Shown: positions 1-8,037, numbered from the stretch's first letter. The stretch: DNA of 51,320 nt from an uncultured Oscillospiraceae bacterium (GCA_910579965.1 CAJTWF010000016.1:1-51320), one strand, 5' to 3'. The notes: a model not told the origin generated them from the letters alone. Program-made: numbers and translations.

Positions 1-1
1 C

Positions 2-316
2 ATGGATAATTTGAATATTCACTCCATTGCTTCGCTCTATAAAGCCTTTGACCCGTCCATCGCCAGACAGATCGCACAGCGCCTGGAAATTCACCACACA
101 CCCATTCAAGCCTCCTGGCTGAGTATGGCCGAAATTGAAACCGGCATCCTTTCCAGGCAGTGTCTGTACCAATCCATGCCTTCTTTTCAGCTTATGGCTC
201 GTCAGGTTAACGCTTGGACTTTACACAGAAATGTCGTTTCTTCTACTGTCCATTGGAGATTTTCTGCCTGTGATGCCAGATGTAAGCTCAAAAAGCTTTA
301 TCCCACTATCTTGTAA
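2..316 (+). mobile_element. IS630-family transposase, C-terminal fragment cut by the window edge
   Basis: The frame is open from the window edge and gives about 104 residues. It begins at MDNLNIHS, which resembles the beta-strand carrying the second catalytic Asp of IS630 DDE transposases. It then has SWLSMAEIE, containing the final catalytic Glu, and ends with the family-typical KLKKLYP tail. The DDE domain would cut and join DNA at TA targets. The first Asp and the DNA-binding domain lie outside the window, so I cannot tell whether the element is intact. Immediately downstream is the 3' end of a broken yaaA gene, so this element, or one related to it, probably interrupted that gene. It belongs to a different IS630 subgroup from the decayed copy at 30685-31717. 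Confidence 0.8.
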
Positions 317-357
317 TTCCTAACTTGTTAGGATACTAGTTTTTTTCTCGAAGGTAA

Positions 358-570
358 TACCTCACCTGCACCTTCGGCCAGTGGAGGGACGGACGCGTGG
401 TGGAGAAGGGGACCGCGTGCAAAATGGCCCGGGGACAGATGGTGCGCTGGCTGGCGGAGAACCGGGTTGACCGGCCGGAGGACATCCGGGCCTTCTCCGC
501 TCTGGGCTACCGCTTTGACCCGGAGCTGTCCGGGGAGAACCGGCTGGTGTTCCTCCTGGGCGGCCGGTGA
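358..570 (+). pseudogene. yaaA: 3' remnant of yaaA (peroxide stress protein YaaA/DUF328)
   Basis: A 70-codon frame runs from just after an in-frame TAA at 355-357 to a TGA at 568-570. It reads like the C-terminal end of YaaA: a K-x-ARG-x-M-x-R block, then ENRVDRPEDI, then GYRFDPELS and a terminal LVF. Full-length YaaA is about 250 residues, so only roughly the last quarter remains and there is no start codon or ribosome binding site. YaaA limits free iron and protects DNA during peroxide stress in Escherichia coli; the remnant should be inactive. The join to the IS630 tail falls at about 317-357. Family assignment is from recalled motifs. Confidence 0.7.
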
Positions 571-595
571 GAGGCTGCCTCTTTTCTGAATCAAA

Positions 596-626
596 CGGCC
601 TGTCCGGCTCTCCGCCGGACAGGCCG
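596..626. terminator. Bidirectional terminator-like hairpin
   Basis: A perfect 13-bp GC-rich stem with a 5-nt loop lies between the plus-strand yaaA remnant and the convergent oxidoreductase. T-runs are short on both sides, so it probably serves both directions weakly. Confidence 0.65.
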
Positions 627-635
627 CACGCGCTT

Positions 636-1598
636 TTACCCGGTTATCTGAGCCCGGGCCTCCTCCAGGATGGCCACGGCAATCTCGCTGAGGTCCAGCA
701 GCTCCTCCGCCCGGTCCAGGTCCTTTTCGTCGATCATCCGGCGGAAGGCCGCGAACTCGCAGGACATCCGGTGGGACCGGGGGACGGTCTCAAACCGCTC
801 CCGCGTCCCGGACCGGAGGACCAGCTCCCAGCTGGTGAGGCTGCTGACCGGCTCCGTCAGCTCCAGCCGCCCCAGCTCCCCCTGGATAAAGGATGTATTG
901 GCCCCCTGGCAGTCCTTGGCCGCCACGCACACCGCCTTCATGCCGCCGTAGTCCAGGGTCAGCACGCCGCTGGTGTCCACCCCTCGCTGGAGGTTGGCAC
1001 AGTAGCGGATCTGCCGGGGAGAACCGAACAGGGCCGCCGCGAGGTGGATGTTGTACACATTCAGATCCATCAGCGCGCCCCCGGCCATGGCGGGGTCAAA
1101 GGCGGGGGCCGTCTTCCCCTCCAGGAACGCGTCATAGCGGGAGGAGTACTGGCTGAAGTTCAGCCCCGCCAGCCGCAGGGGCCCCAGCCGGGCCATCTGC
1201 TCCCGCAGCGCCAGAACGGCGGGCAGGTGGTGGAGCGTCATGGCCTCCGCCAGCACCAGCCGCCGCCCGGCCGCCAGCCGCCGCAGCTCCCGGAGCTGGG
1301 CGAGGGCGGTGACAGCGGGCTTCTCCACCAGCACGTGGAGTCCCCCCTCCAGGGCCCTCCGGGCGTACGCATAGTGGAGGCTGTTGGGCAGGGCCACGTA
1401 GATCGTGTCCGCCCCGCTCTCCAGGACCTCCTCATACCGGAAGCATCGGCGTGGGATCCGATACCGGGCGGCCAGGGCCTCCGTCCGCTCCCGGCTGCGC
1501 TCCGTGCCCAGAATGGCGTGGGGCCGGATGCCCAGCCCCTCCAGCACCGGCAGCGCCTCCTGAACGATCTTGCCTGTGCCCAAAACAGCAAGCCTCAT
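636..1598 (-). CDS. Gfo/Idh/MocA family oxidoreductase
   Basis: This 320-residue protein is the usual size for the family. It opens with a Rossmann nucleotide-binding motif (VLGTGKI, residues 5-11) and has the EKP signature at residues 92-94, whose Lys is normally catalytic. The C-terminal part has the alpha/beta character of the GFO/IDH/MocA substrate domain. Members use NAD(P) to oxidise or reduce sugars, inositols or related alcohols in the cytoplasm; the substrate cannot be read here. The start is preceded by GGAGGA at suitable spacing. It lies 23 bases after the antiporter gene on the same strand and is probably cotranscribed with it, although no functional link is evident. Confidence 0.9.
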   Translation of the reverse strand: MRLAVLGTGKIVQEALPVLEGLGIRPHAILGTERSRERTEALAARYRIPRRCFRYEEVLESGADTIYVALPNSLHYAYARRALEGGLHVLVEKPAVTALAQLRELRRLAAGRRLVLAEAMTLHHLPAVLALREQMARLGPLRLAGLNFSQYSSRYDAFLEGKTAPAFDPAMAGGALMDLNVYNIHLAAALFGSPRQIRYCANLQRGVDTSGVLTLDYGGMKAVCVAAKDCQGANTSFIQGELGRLELTEPVSSLTSWELVLRSGTRERFETVPRSHRMSCEFAAFRRMIDEKDLDRAEELLDLSEIAVAILEEARAQITG

Positions 1599-1621
1599 GG
1601 TCTGTCCTCCTCATTCCTATG

Positions 1622-2584
1622 TTACAGCGTAAACTGCACGGCGCAGAACGCCCCGTAGACCGCCAGCAGCGCCAGCCCCTGGACCCGGGACAGCTTTCCC
1701 CTCACCAGGGCCGGCACGGTCAGCAGCAGCATGACCAGGAGCATCACCGGCAGATCCAGCACCAGGGAGGCGTTGTGCCCGGCGATGACGGCGGCCTGGG
1801 GGATGGAGAAGGGGGCCAGGGTCACAGACACCCCGCTGACCAGCACCAGATTGAAGAGGTTCGCGCCGATGACGTTGCCCAGGGACAGGGCGCCATGGCC
1901 CTTGACCAGGGAGGTGATGGCCGTCACCAGCTCCGGCAGGGAGGTGCCCAGGGCCACGAAGGTCAGGGCGATCACCGACTCGGGTGCGCCCAGAGCCTGG
2001 GCGATGAGGGTTCCGTTGTCCACCAGCAGGTCCGCCCCCAGGGCGATGAGCGCCGCGCCCACCGCCAGAAGGCCCAGGTCCCGGCCCACAGAGCCGGCGG
2101 CGGCCTCCTCCTCTCCGGCGGCGGGGACAGCGCCCCGCCGCATCTGGAGCACCGTCACCGCCATATAGACGGCGAACATGGCCAGCAGCGCCAGGCCCAC
2201 CGGGCGGGTGAACTGGCCGGAGGTGTAGGCCACCAGGGCGTAGAGAGCGGCGGCGGCAAAAAAGAACAGCACCGGGGTCCGCAGGGCCGCCCGGTCCACC
2301 GGTCCCGGGCGCACGGCGATGGTGACGGCAGCGATGAGGGCGGCGTTGCAGATGACGGAGCCGATGGCGTTGCCGTAGGCGATCTCCCCGTGTCCGGTGA
2401 GGGCGGAGGTGGTGGAGACCATCACCTCCGGCAGGGTGGTACCGATGGACACCACTGTGGCCCCGATGAGCAGCTCCGGCAGGTGAAAGCGCCGGGCCAG
2501 CCCCGTGGCCCCGTCCACAAACCAGTCCCCGCCCTTGATGAGGCACAGCAGGCCCACCGCAAAGAGCAGTACAGGCACAAGCAT
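1622..2584 (-). CDS. Calcium/sodium antiporter (CaCA family, YrbG-like)
   Basis: The 320-residue polytopic membrane protein carries the two inverted alpha repeats of cation/calcium exchangers. The first is SIGTTLPE (residues 47-53, Glu53) followed by GNAIGSVICN; the second is ALGTSLPE (Glu218) followed by GNVIGANLFN. The paired Glu and Asn residues form the ion-binding site in this family. A charged cytoplasmic loop near residues 150-168, with a run of Glu and Ala, separates the halves. It probably exports Ca2+ in exchange for Na+ at the cytoplasmic membrane. It is the first gene of a two-gene unit with the downstream oxidoreductase, and a sigma-A-type promoter lies just upstream. Confidence 0.93.
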   Translation of the reverse strand: MLVPVLLFAVGLLCLIKGGDWFVDGATGLARRFHLPELLIGATVVSIGTTLPEVMVSTTSALTGHGEIAYGNAIGSVICNAALIAAVTIAVRPGPVDRAALRTPVLFFFAAAALYALVAYTSGQFTRPVGLALLAMFAVYMAVTVLQMRRGAVPAAGEEEAAAGSVGRDLGLLAVGAALIALGADLLVDNGTLIAQALGAPESVIALTFVALGTSLPELVTAITSLVKGHGALSLGNVIGANLFNLVLVSGVSVTLAPFSIPQAAVIAGHNASLVLDLPVMLLVMLLLTVPALVRGKLSRVQGLALLAVYGAFCAVQFTL

Positions 2585-2637
2585 TCTCTCTTCTCCTTTT
2601 ACAGCGTTTGTAAATTGGTCCCAAAAATCGACAGCTG

Positions 2638-2667
2638 ATTATACCACAGAGGGGTGAGCGGAATCAA
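2638..2667 (-). promoter_or_regulatory. Sigma-A-type promoter for the antiporter gene
   Basis: On the minus strand TTGATT is followed after 18 bases by a perfect TATAAT, ending about 53 bases upstream of the antiporter start. Confidence 0.6.
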
Positions 2668-2694
2668 TCCCTCAGTTTTCCTTTCCGCGCCGCA

Positions 2695-2725
2695 AAAGGG
2701 CCCCGCCCGCCGCCCGGACGGGGCC
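2695..2725 (-). terminator. Rho-independent terminator for the small helical protein gene
   Basis: A 7-bp stem of GGCCCCG paired with CGGGGCC, with a GC-rich loop, is followed on the minus strand by CTTTT. It sits about 20 bases past the stop of the gene at 2746-3180. Confidence 0.55.
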
Positions 2726-2745
2726 TTGGCAGGGGGCACCGGGGC

Positions 2746-3180
2746 CTACAGGTACTGTCGGATGCCGGCGGTGAGACGCTCCTCCAGGCCGATGAGCCGG
2801 CGGGCGACGCCCTTGGAGGCCTCGTCCGCCGCCCTGTACTGGTTGAGGTACCGGTGCAGGCTCTTTACCCCCATGTTGCACCCGTCGGTCATGAGGCTGG
2901 CGATGGTCTCGTCGGATCCGTTCCAGCCCAGCTTCATGTTGGTCTTGAGCCAGCCCATGCCCTTGACCACGGGGCTGGGGTCCTTGCCCTGATCGTGATA
3001 GCGCTCCAGCAGGGCCTGCAGCTCTCTGTCCAGGGCCTGGTGTTCGTCCCTGCACGCGGTCAGGCGCTCCTTGAACTCCCGGTTTTTCACCTGGTCCAGC
3101 ACCTCGTCAATGGAGGACACCCCCATTTTCACCCCCGCGTCGCACTCACGCAGCAGCTTGATGGTATCCGATTCAATCAT
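2746..3180 (-). CDS. Small all-helical protein, possibly ferritin-like (DUF2383-like)
   Basis: A protein of 144 residues rich in Glu, Arg, Leu and Lys that looks like a four-helix bundle with no signal peptide or membrane segment. The spacing of acidic residues and the helix pattern recall the DUF2383/PA2169 ferritin-like fold, but I see no clear di-iron EXXH pair, so this is tentative. The chosen ATG at 3180 lies 9 bases after AAGGAG; upstream in-frame ATGs overlap that site. A strong 13-bp hairpin belonging to a repeated family lies in the presumed 5' leader. It is monocistronic and divergent from the two-component operon. Confidence 0.6.
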   Translation of the reverse strand: MIESDTIKLLRECDAGVKMGVSSIDEVLDQVKNREFKERLTACRDEHQALDRELQALLERYHDQGKDPSPVVKGMGWLKTNMKLGWNGSDETIASLMTDGCNMGVKSLHRYLNQYRAADEASKGVARRLIGLEERLTAGIRQYL

Positions 3181-3209
3181 GATGGTCATCTCCTTTGTCA
3201 AATAGCGTC

Positions 3210-3244
3210 AGAACCTGCATTCACAGCCGGGGAATGCAGGTTCT
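3210..3244. repeat. Repeated hairpin element, copy 1
   Basis: The sequence is AGAACCTGCATTC, a 9-nt loop, then GAATGCAGGTTCT: a perfect 13-bp stem. A second copy at 31840-31872 has the same length, a conserved loop and one compensated base-pair change. The element sits in the spacer between two divergent genes. Confidence 0.75.
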
Positions 3245-3292
3245 TAGTGTATCCGGTTTGCCGCCGTTTACGCCCGGGGCTGAAGATCCGAA

Positions 3293-3321
3293 TTGAAATT
3301 CCCCCCGAACTCCGCTATACT
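3293..3321 (+). promoter_or_regulatory. Promoter of the two-component operon
   Basis: TTGAAA and TATACT are separated by 17 bases and lie about 84 bases before the response regulator start. Confidence 0.65.
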
Positions 3322-3404
3322 GTCCCTGAAAGGGCCCCGCCGGAGGCTGTTGCCGTTTTGATGCCGGAAGGATGTAAAATGGAGGAAGAGAGGAGGCGTA
3401 TTGC

Positions 3405-4064
3405 TTGATACATGTCTTGATTGTGGAGGACGAGAAGCCCATCTCCAGCCTCATCCGCATGAGTCTGACCAAGGAGGGCTACCGCTGCACCTGCGCCTAT
3501 GACGGCGCGGAGGCCGCGGATCTGCTGGAGAAAAACCAGTACGATCTGATCCTGCTGGACGTGATGCTGCCGGAGGTGGACGGATTTGAGCTGATGGAGT
3601 ACATACGTCCCCTGGAGATTCCGGTCATCTTCCTCACCGCAAAATCCTCCGTGGCGGACCGGGTCAAGGGCCTGCGGCTGGGGGCGGAGGACTACATCGT
3701 CAAGCCCTTTGAGACCATCGAGCTGCTGGCCCGGATCGACGTAGTGCTGCGGCGGTACCAGAAGTGCGACATGGTGCTCTCCATCGGCGGGCTGACCATC
3801 GACACCGGCTCCATGCAGGTGTGGCGGGGGGAGGAGGAGGTCAGCCTGACCCGGACGGAGTACGAGCTGCTGCTGCTCTTCGCCCGCAACCCCCGGCGGG
3901 CCATGTACCGGGAGACCATCTACGAGCGGGTGTGGGGGGAGGAGTACCCCTTCGGCAGCAAGGCCGTGGACCTCCACGTCCAGCGGCTGCGGAAAAAGGT
4001 GGGCTGGGAGCATATGCTCCAGGCCGTCAACAAGGTGGGCTACCGGCTGGAGGTTGGGCCGTGA
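3405..4064 (+). CDS. OmpR/PhoB-family response regulator
   Basis: The 219-residue regulator has an N-terminal receiver with the acidic pocket VEDE near residues 7-10, phospho-acceptor Asp52 in LLDVMLPEVDG, switch Thr78 and invariant Lys100 in VKPFE. The C-terminal half is an OmpR-type winged helix (LTRTEYELL, then the recognition helix VDLHVQRLRKK). The start is TTG, chosen because AGGAGG at 3391-3396 lies 8 bases upstream and the protein then begins MIHVLIVEDE as in the family. It overlaps the kinase start by four bases, so translation is likely coupled. It should be phosphorylated by the next gene's product. Targets are unknown; the adjacent carboxypeptidase suggests an envelope role, which is inference. 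Confidence 0.95.
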   Translation: MIHVLIVEDEKPISSLIRMSLTKEGYRCTCAYDGAEAADLLEKNQYDLILLDVMLPEVDGFELMEYIRPLEIPVIFLTAKSSVADRVKGLRLGAEDYIVKPFETIELLARIDVVLRRYQKCDMVLSIGGLTIDTGSMQVWRGEEEVSLTRTEYELLLLFARNPRRAMYRETIYERVWGEEYPFGSKAVDLHVQRLRKKVGWEHMLQAVNKVGYRLEVGP

Positions 4065-5470
4065 AATTCCGGGTGAAGATGACGCTGTGGATGCTGGCGG
4101 CGCTGAGCCTGCTGTTCGGGACCGGGGGGAGCCTGCTCATCCACGCCTCCTTCCGGGACGCCCTGGAGCGGGAGAAGGACGCGGCCTTTGCCGCCTACCG
4201 CATGGCCTGGAGCGCCCTGCAGATCGTCAACGGCCTGGACCCCTACCTGGACGCGGAGGTCATCTCCCAGACCATGGAGCAGCTGTGCGGGCAGAACCGC
4301 TCCGCCTGGTCCGCCCTGCGCCTGGACACGGAGACCGGGGCCCTCTACGAGTCGGACACGGTCCTGGCCCCCCTTCTCCAGGGCGGCGGGATGCCGGAGC
4401 CGGGGGCGTGCCTGATCCGCATGGAGGCGCTCCGGAGCGGGGCGCCCTATCTGGTCCTCTCCGGGGCGGTGGAGACCAACGGGGAGACCCTCTGCCTCCA
4501 GACGGCCCACAACATCTCCGCGGTCTACGAGCTGCGGCAGACCCATCAGCGCAATTACCTCCGGGTCTTTCTTGTGCTAGACGGGCTGTGCGCCCTGCTC
4601 TCCTACACCATCTCCCGGGTGCTGACCGCGCCCCTGGAGCGGCTGAGCCGGGCCTCCCGCCTCATCGCCTCCGGCCAGTTCTCCGCCCGGGTGCCCATCC
4701 GCTCCCGGGACGAGATCGGGGCGGTGAGCGCGGATTTCAACGCCATGGCCGCCCGGATGGAGGACACGGTGGTGGAGCTCAGGCAGGCCGTGGAGCGGCA
4801 GGAGCGGTTCGTGGGCAGCTTTGCCCACGAGATGAAGACCCCCATGACCAGCCTCATCGGCTACGCGGAGCTGCTGCGCAGCGGCACCCTGACCACCGCC
4901 GAGCAGGCCGAGGCGGCGGGCTACCTCTACTCCGAGGGTCGGCGGCTGGAGCGGCTGAGCCGGAAGCTGCTGGAGCTGCTGGTGATCCGGGAGCAGCCCC
5001 TCCAGCTGGCGGAGGTCTGCCCGGAGGAGCTGGCGGAGGAGCTGACGGACCGGCTGCGGCCACTGCTGGCCAAGCGGGACATTACCGTGTCCTGCGCCTG
5101 CGAGAGCGGGTCCTGCCGCCTGGAGCCGGACCTCACCTGGTCCCTGCTGCTCAATCTGGCCGACAACGCCCAGAAGGCCATGGCCCGGGGCGGCCAGCTC
5201 CAGCTCCGCCAGGAGATGCTCCCGGACGGGTGCCGCTTCCAGGTGACCGACACCGGCCGGGGCATTCCCGACGAGGCCCTGGCCCATCTGACGGAGGCCT
5301 TCTACCGGGTGGACAAGGCCAGATCCCGGAAGCAGGGGGGCTTTGGCCTGGGGCTGGCCCTGTGCCAGGAGATCGCGGCCCTCCACCACGGGTCCATCCG
5401 CTTTGAGAACCGGACCGACGGGACCCGGGGGACCCGCGTTACCGTGGAGCTGAGAGGAGGACGGTCATGA
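4061..5470 (+). CDS. Membrane sensor histidine kinase (HAMP-HisKA-HATPase)
   Basis: The 469-residue kinase starts at GTG 4061, overlapping the regulator's stop and preceded by GGAGGT. Membrane segments at about 8-27 and 167-186 flank an extracytoplasmic sensor region of about 135 residues with no recognised fold. A HAMP linker follows (about 187-240). The dimerisation helix has FAHEMKTPMTSL, with His256 the likely phosphorylation site, and the ATPase domain has the N box around Asn369, DTGRGIP at 397-403 and GGFGLGL near 427. It should phosphorylate the preceding regulator. Its stop overlaps the start of the next gene, giving a three-gene unit. Confidence 0.95.
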   Translation: MKFRVKMTLWMLAALSLLFGTGGSLLIHASFRDALEREKDAAFAAYRMAWSALQIVNGLDPYLDAEVISQTMEQLCGQNRSAWSALRLDTETGALYESDTVLAPLLQGGGMPEPGACLIRMEALRSGAPYLVLSGAVETNGETLCLQTAHNISAVYELRQTHQRNYLRVFLVLDGLCALLSYTISRVLTAPLERLSRASRLIASGQFSARVPIRSRDEIGAVSADFNAMAARMEDTVVELRQAVERQERFVGSFAHEMKTPMTSLIGYAELLRSGTLTTAEQAEAAGYLYSEGRRLERLSRKLLELLVIREQPLQLAEVCPEELAEELTDRLRPLLAKRDITVSCACESGSCRLEPDLTWSLLLNLADNAQKAMARGGQLQLRQEMLPDGCRFQVTDTGRGIPDEALAHLTEAFYRVDKARSRKQGGFGLGLALCQEIAALHHGSIRFENRTDGTRGTRVTVELRGGRS

Positions 5471-6243
5471 GATGGCTGAAACGGGCTCTGGCGCCCCTGA
5501 CGGCGCTGCTGCTGATGGCGGCGGGAGCGGCCATGCCCTGGGCGGTGTTCTATGTGCAGGACCGGTACGAGGAGGAGCGGCAGGAGGAACGGATTCTGGA
5601 TCTGTTCAGCCTGACGCTGCGGCAGGAGACGGACCTGCGGGAGACCCTGGGGGTGGTTCAGAAGGGGGATTACGGCATATCGGACCAGGCCGAGGGCGCC
5701 GTCCTCACCGAGGAGGAGGCCCTGGCGGCGGTCCGGGAGGCCCTGACTCTGATGGAGGACTGCGGCCTGGCGGAACCCTGGGCGGCAGAGAACGCAGCAG
5801 CCTTTCAGGCCTATTCGGGCTCTCTGTTCCCCATGAATGAGGACGAGAGCTTCTCCATCCCCATGTGGACAATCTACTCTGAAGGGGGTGACAGCAGCTA
5901 CTTTTTCTATCTGGACGACGCCTCCGGAAAGATCTTCCATGCGTCTGTCCCGATCCCGGGACAGACGCGCATAGAGACTGTTCCCACCCCAGGGCAGCAG
6001 GTGATGGACGCCTCTGCGGGGCAGTCGGCGGGGAGAGAAGACGTGTACATCTGGATGGACCGGTGGCGGAATTTTATGGAGGTCTACTACGGCGTGGAGA
6101 TCCTGGAGATCGAGGAGATGTGGTACGATGATGGCTCTGCGGAATTTCTCCTGCCCTTTTATCTGGGGGAGGAGAAGGAGCTGTTCCAGATGCGGCTGTA
6201 TCTGTACTGCCTGGACGGCTTCGCCATCCTGCGCTCCGGGTAG
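5467..6243 (+). CDS. Membrane-anchored protein of unknown function, third gene of the two-component operon
   Basis: The 258-residue protein begins at an ATG overlapping the kinase stop (ATGA). Residues 1-9 are basic and 10-31 form one hydrophobic segment, so it is an uncleaved or weakly cleaved signal anchor with the rest outside the membrane. The exported part is acidic, with a Glu/Arg-rich stretch at 36-46 and two short aromatic beta-rich stretches (around FYLDDASGKI and LYLYCLDGFAIL). The first of these faintly recalls PepSY domains; I do not assign one. Tight coupling suggests an accessory sensor or target of the system, but nothing in the sequence proves it. Confidence 0.8.
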   Translation: MRWLKRALAPLTALLLMAAGAAMPWAVFYVQDRYEEERQEERILDLFSLTLRQETDLRETLGVVQKGDYGISDQAEGAVLTEEEALAAVREALTLMEDCGLAEPWAAENAAAFQAYSGSLFPMNEDESFSIPMWTIYSEGGDSSYFFYLDDASGKIFHASVPIPGQTRIETVPTPGQQVMDASAGQSAGREDVYIWMDRWRNFMEVYYGVEILEIEEMWYDDGSAEFLLPFYLGEEKELFQMRLYLYCLDGFAILRSG

Positions 6244-6385
6244 TAAAGCCCTCCGCAAAGCCCCCTCCACCGGGACTGATACAGGTTTTATGGGAAATGG
6301 ATGCCAAACCGATGCCGGAAAACAGCCGTTTTTAGGAAACGCCGTCCTATGATGGGGACATCCCATCACAGGAAGGTGTTTTACG

Positions 6386-7234
6386 ATGTACGAAAGAGAA
6401 TTTTCTGTTCCCACCCGCCAGGACCTCCAGCTCTTCCCGGAGGACAGGAGGCCGCCCCGCCGCCGGATGCGGCGGCAGAGCCGGCTGCCCCTGGCCATGC
6501 TCCTGCTGTCCCTGGCGTCCTTTGCCATGGCCCTCACCGTTGGCATGCCGGACGCGGCGGGCGCAGCGCCGTCCGGGCCCCAGGCCGCCGGGCTGTCCGC
6601 CGGTATGTCCGTCAGGGGGGAGGAGCCGGTCCTGCCCGAGGCAAAAGAGCCGGTTCCTCCGCCGGAGGAGGACTGGAGCCTGCTGCTGGTGAACCCCTGG
6701 AACCCCCTGCCGGAGGACTATGACCTCACCCTCACCCAGCTCTCCAACGGACACAGCGTGGACCAGCGGTGCTATCCGGATCTCCAGGAGATGATGGACG
6801 ACTGCCGGGCCGCCGGGCTCAGCCCCCTGATCTGCTCCTCCTACCGCACCCAGGAGAAGCAGGAGCAGCTCTTCCAGAACAAGGTGGACCGGCTGACCGC
6901 CCAGGGCCTCTCCCCGGAGGAGGCCCGGACCGAGGCGGCCAAGTCGGTGGCCGTCCCGGGCACCAGCGAGCACCAGCTGGGGCTGGCGGTGGACATCGTG
7001 GCCGCGGACAACCAGAATCTGGACCAGTCCCAGGAGACCACGGCCGTGCAGAGGTGGCTCATGGAGCACTGCTGGGAGTACGGCTTCATCCTCCGCTATC
7101 CGGAGGGCAAGAGCGATGTGACGGGCATCATCTACGAGCCCTGGCACTACCGCTACGTAGGCCGGGAGGCAGCCCAGGCCATCCGGGACCAGGGGGTCTG
7201 CCTGGAGGAGTATCTGGAGAGCCTGACCGCATAA
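6386..7234 (+). CDS. VanY-type D-alanyl-D-alanine carboxypeptidase (peptidase M15B)
   Basis: This 282-residue protein has a basic N-terminus, one membrane segment at about 33-52, a Pro/Glu-rich stalk to about 105 and an M15 catalytic domain. The zinc site is visible as SEHQLGLAVD (His196, Asp203) and EPWHYRYVG (Glu251, His254), with SSYRT (Arg154) preceding it. Such enzymes remove the terminal D-Ala from peptidoglycan stem peptides outside the membrane. An AGGAAGG site precedes the ATG. It follows the two-component operon in the same direction after 142 bases. No vanHAX ligase genes are present, so a resistance role is not indicated; wall remodelling is more likely. Confidence 0.92.
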   Translation: MYEREFSVPTRQDLQLFPEDRRPPRRRMRRQSRLPLAMLLLSLASFAMALTVGMPDAAGAAPSGPQAAGLSAGMSVRGEEPVLPEAKEPVPPPEEDWSLLLVNPWNPLPEDYDLTLTQLSNGHSVDQRCYPDLQEMMDDCRAAGLSPLICSSYRTQEKQEQLFQNKVDRLTAQGLSPEEARTEAAKSVAVPGTSEHQLGLAVDIVAADNQNLDQSQETTAVQRWLMEHCWEYGFILRYPEGKSDVTGIIYEPWHYRYVGREAAQAIRDQGVCLEEYLESLTA

Positions 7235-7237
7235 AAA

Positions 7238-7275
7238 GCCAGGGGATGTTTGAGGCATGTCAAACATCCCCTGGC
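7238..7275 (+). terminator. Strong intrinsic terminator after the carboxypeptidase gene
   Basis: A perfect 16-bp stem with a 6-nt loop begins three bases after the stop codon. Only a weak T-run follows (CTCATTCT). Confidence 0.8.
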
Positions 7276-7295
7276 CTCATTCTGTACAAAAATCC

Positions 7296-7324
7296 TTTAC
7301 TCCCGGGACAAAATGTGGTATCAT
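7296..7324 (+). promoter_or_regulatory. Promoter for the cytidylate kinase-like gene
   Basis: TTTACT and TATCAT are spaced by 17 bases, 26 bases upstream of the ATG. Confidence 0.55.
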
Positions 7325-7350
7325 TGAACAAAACGAGGGGAGGGTTTCTT

Positions 7351-7965
7351 ATGGCAAATCGTGTCGTCACCATCGGCCGCCAGTGCGGCAGCGGAGGACA
7401 TACCATCGGCAAGCTGGTGGCCCAGCGGCTGGGGGTGGACTTCTATGACAAGAAGATCGTGGAGCTGACGGCGGCAAAGACCAAGCTGTCGCCGGACTTC
7501 ATCCGCTCCCACGGGGAGTACTTCCACGGCGGGGCCATCGGCCATATCATCGGCTACGGCACCCGCTTCGGCAGCGGCGCGCTGAAGACGGGCAGCGCCC
7601 TCACGGACCAGCTCCAGCAGGCCCAGTCGGAGATCCTGCTGGAGGCGGCGGCGAAGGGGCCCTGCGTGATCGTGGGCCGGTGCGCGGACTGCGTGCTGGC
7701 GGGCAAGGCGGACACCCTGAACGTGTTCATCCACTCGGAGATGTCCTTCAAGATCGAGCGAAGCATCGCTGAGCACGGCCTGGAGCGGGAGAAGGCGGCC
7801 TCCATCCTTGCCCGCCGGGACAAGGCCCGGGCCCAGCACTACCGCTTCTACACGGACCAGCGGTGGGGGGACGCCCGCCACTACGATCTCTGCCTGGACA
7901 GCGGCCGGCTGGGGGTGGAGAGCTGCGTGGCCCTCATCGCGGAGGCCTACCGCTGCATGGGGTGA
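7351..7965 (+). CDS. Cytidylate kinase-like family protein
   Basis: The 204-residue protein begins with TIGRQCGSGGHTIGK (residues 7-21), the modified P-loop typical of the cytidylate-kinase-like family, in which GSGG replaces the usual GKS/T end. It has YDKKIVE soon after and Arg-rich lid-like segments (around ARRDKARAQHYRFYT). Family members are assumed to be nucleotide kinases, but the true substrate is not established. The start is supported by GGGGAGG 8 bases upstream. It lies alone between a promoter and the deaminase gene. The following deoxycytidylate deaminase makes a pyrimidine nucleotide connection attractive, although that is inference from proximity. Confidence 0.85.
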   Translation: MANRVVTIGRQCGSGGHTIGKLVAQRLGVDFYDKKIVELTAAKTKLSPDFIRSHGEYFHGGAIGHIIGYGTRFGSGALKTGSALTDQLQQAQSEILLEAAAKGPCVIVGRCADCVLAGKADTLNVFIHSEMSFKIERSIAEHGLEREKAASILARRDKARAQHYRFYTDQRWGDARHYDLCLDSGRLGVESCVALIAEAYRCMG

Positions 7966-7983
7966 AAAATTTCGACTGTTCTC

Positions 7984-8012
7984 TTGCTTTTTCGCCCCGC
8001 TTCGTGCATACT
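7984..8012 (+). promoter_or_regulatory. Possible promoter for the dCMP deaminase gene
   Basis: TTGCTT and CATACT are 17 bases apart, 25 bases upstream of the ATG at 8038. The -10 box is imperfect. Confidence 0.45.
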
Positions 8013-8037
8013 GGAGAAAAGACAAGGAGGCGCAGCC

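Noticed and set aside
3210..3244. Reading the hairpin as a simple terminator
   Set aside because: No T-run follows on either strand and it lies upstream of both flanking genes.
6386..7234. VanY-type gene as part of a vancomycin resistance cluster with the preceding two-component system
   Set aside because: No vanH, vanA/B-type ligase or vanX is present; M15 carboxypeptidases are common wall enzymes.
7238..7275. CRISPR-like repeat
   Set aside because: It is a single inverted repeat after a stop codon; no spaced direct repeats occur anywhere in the window.
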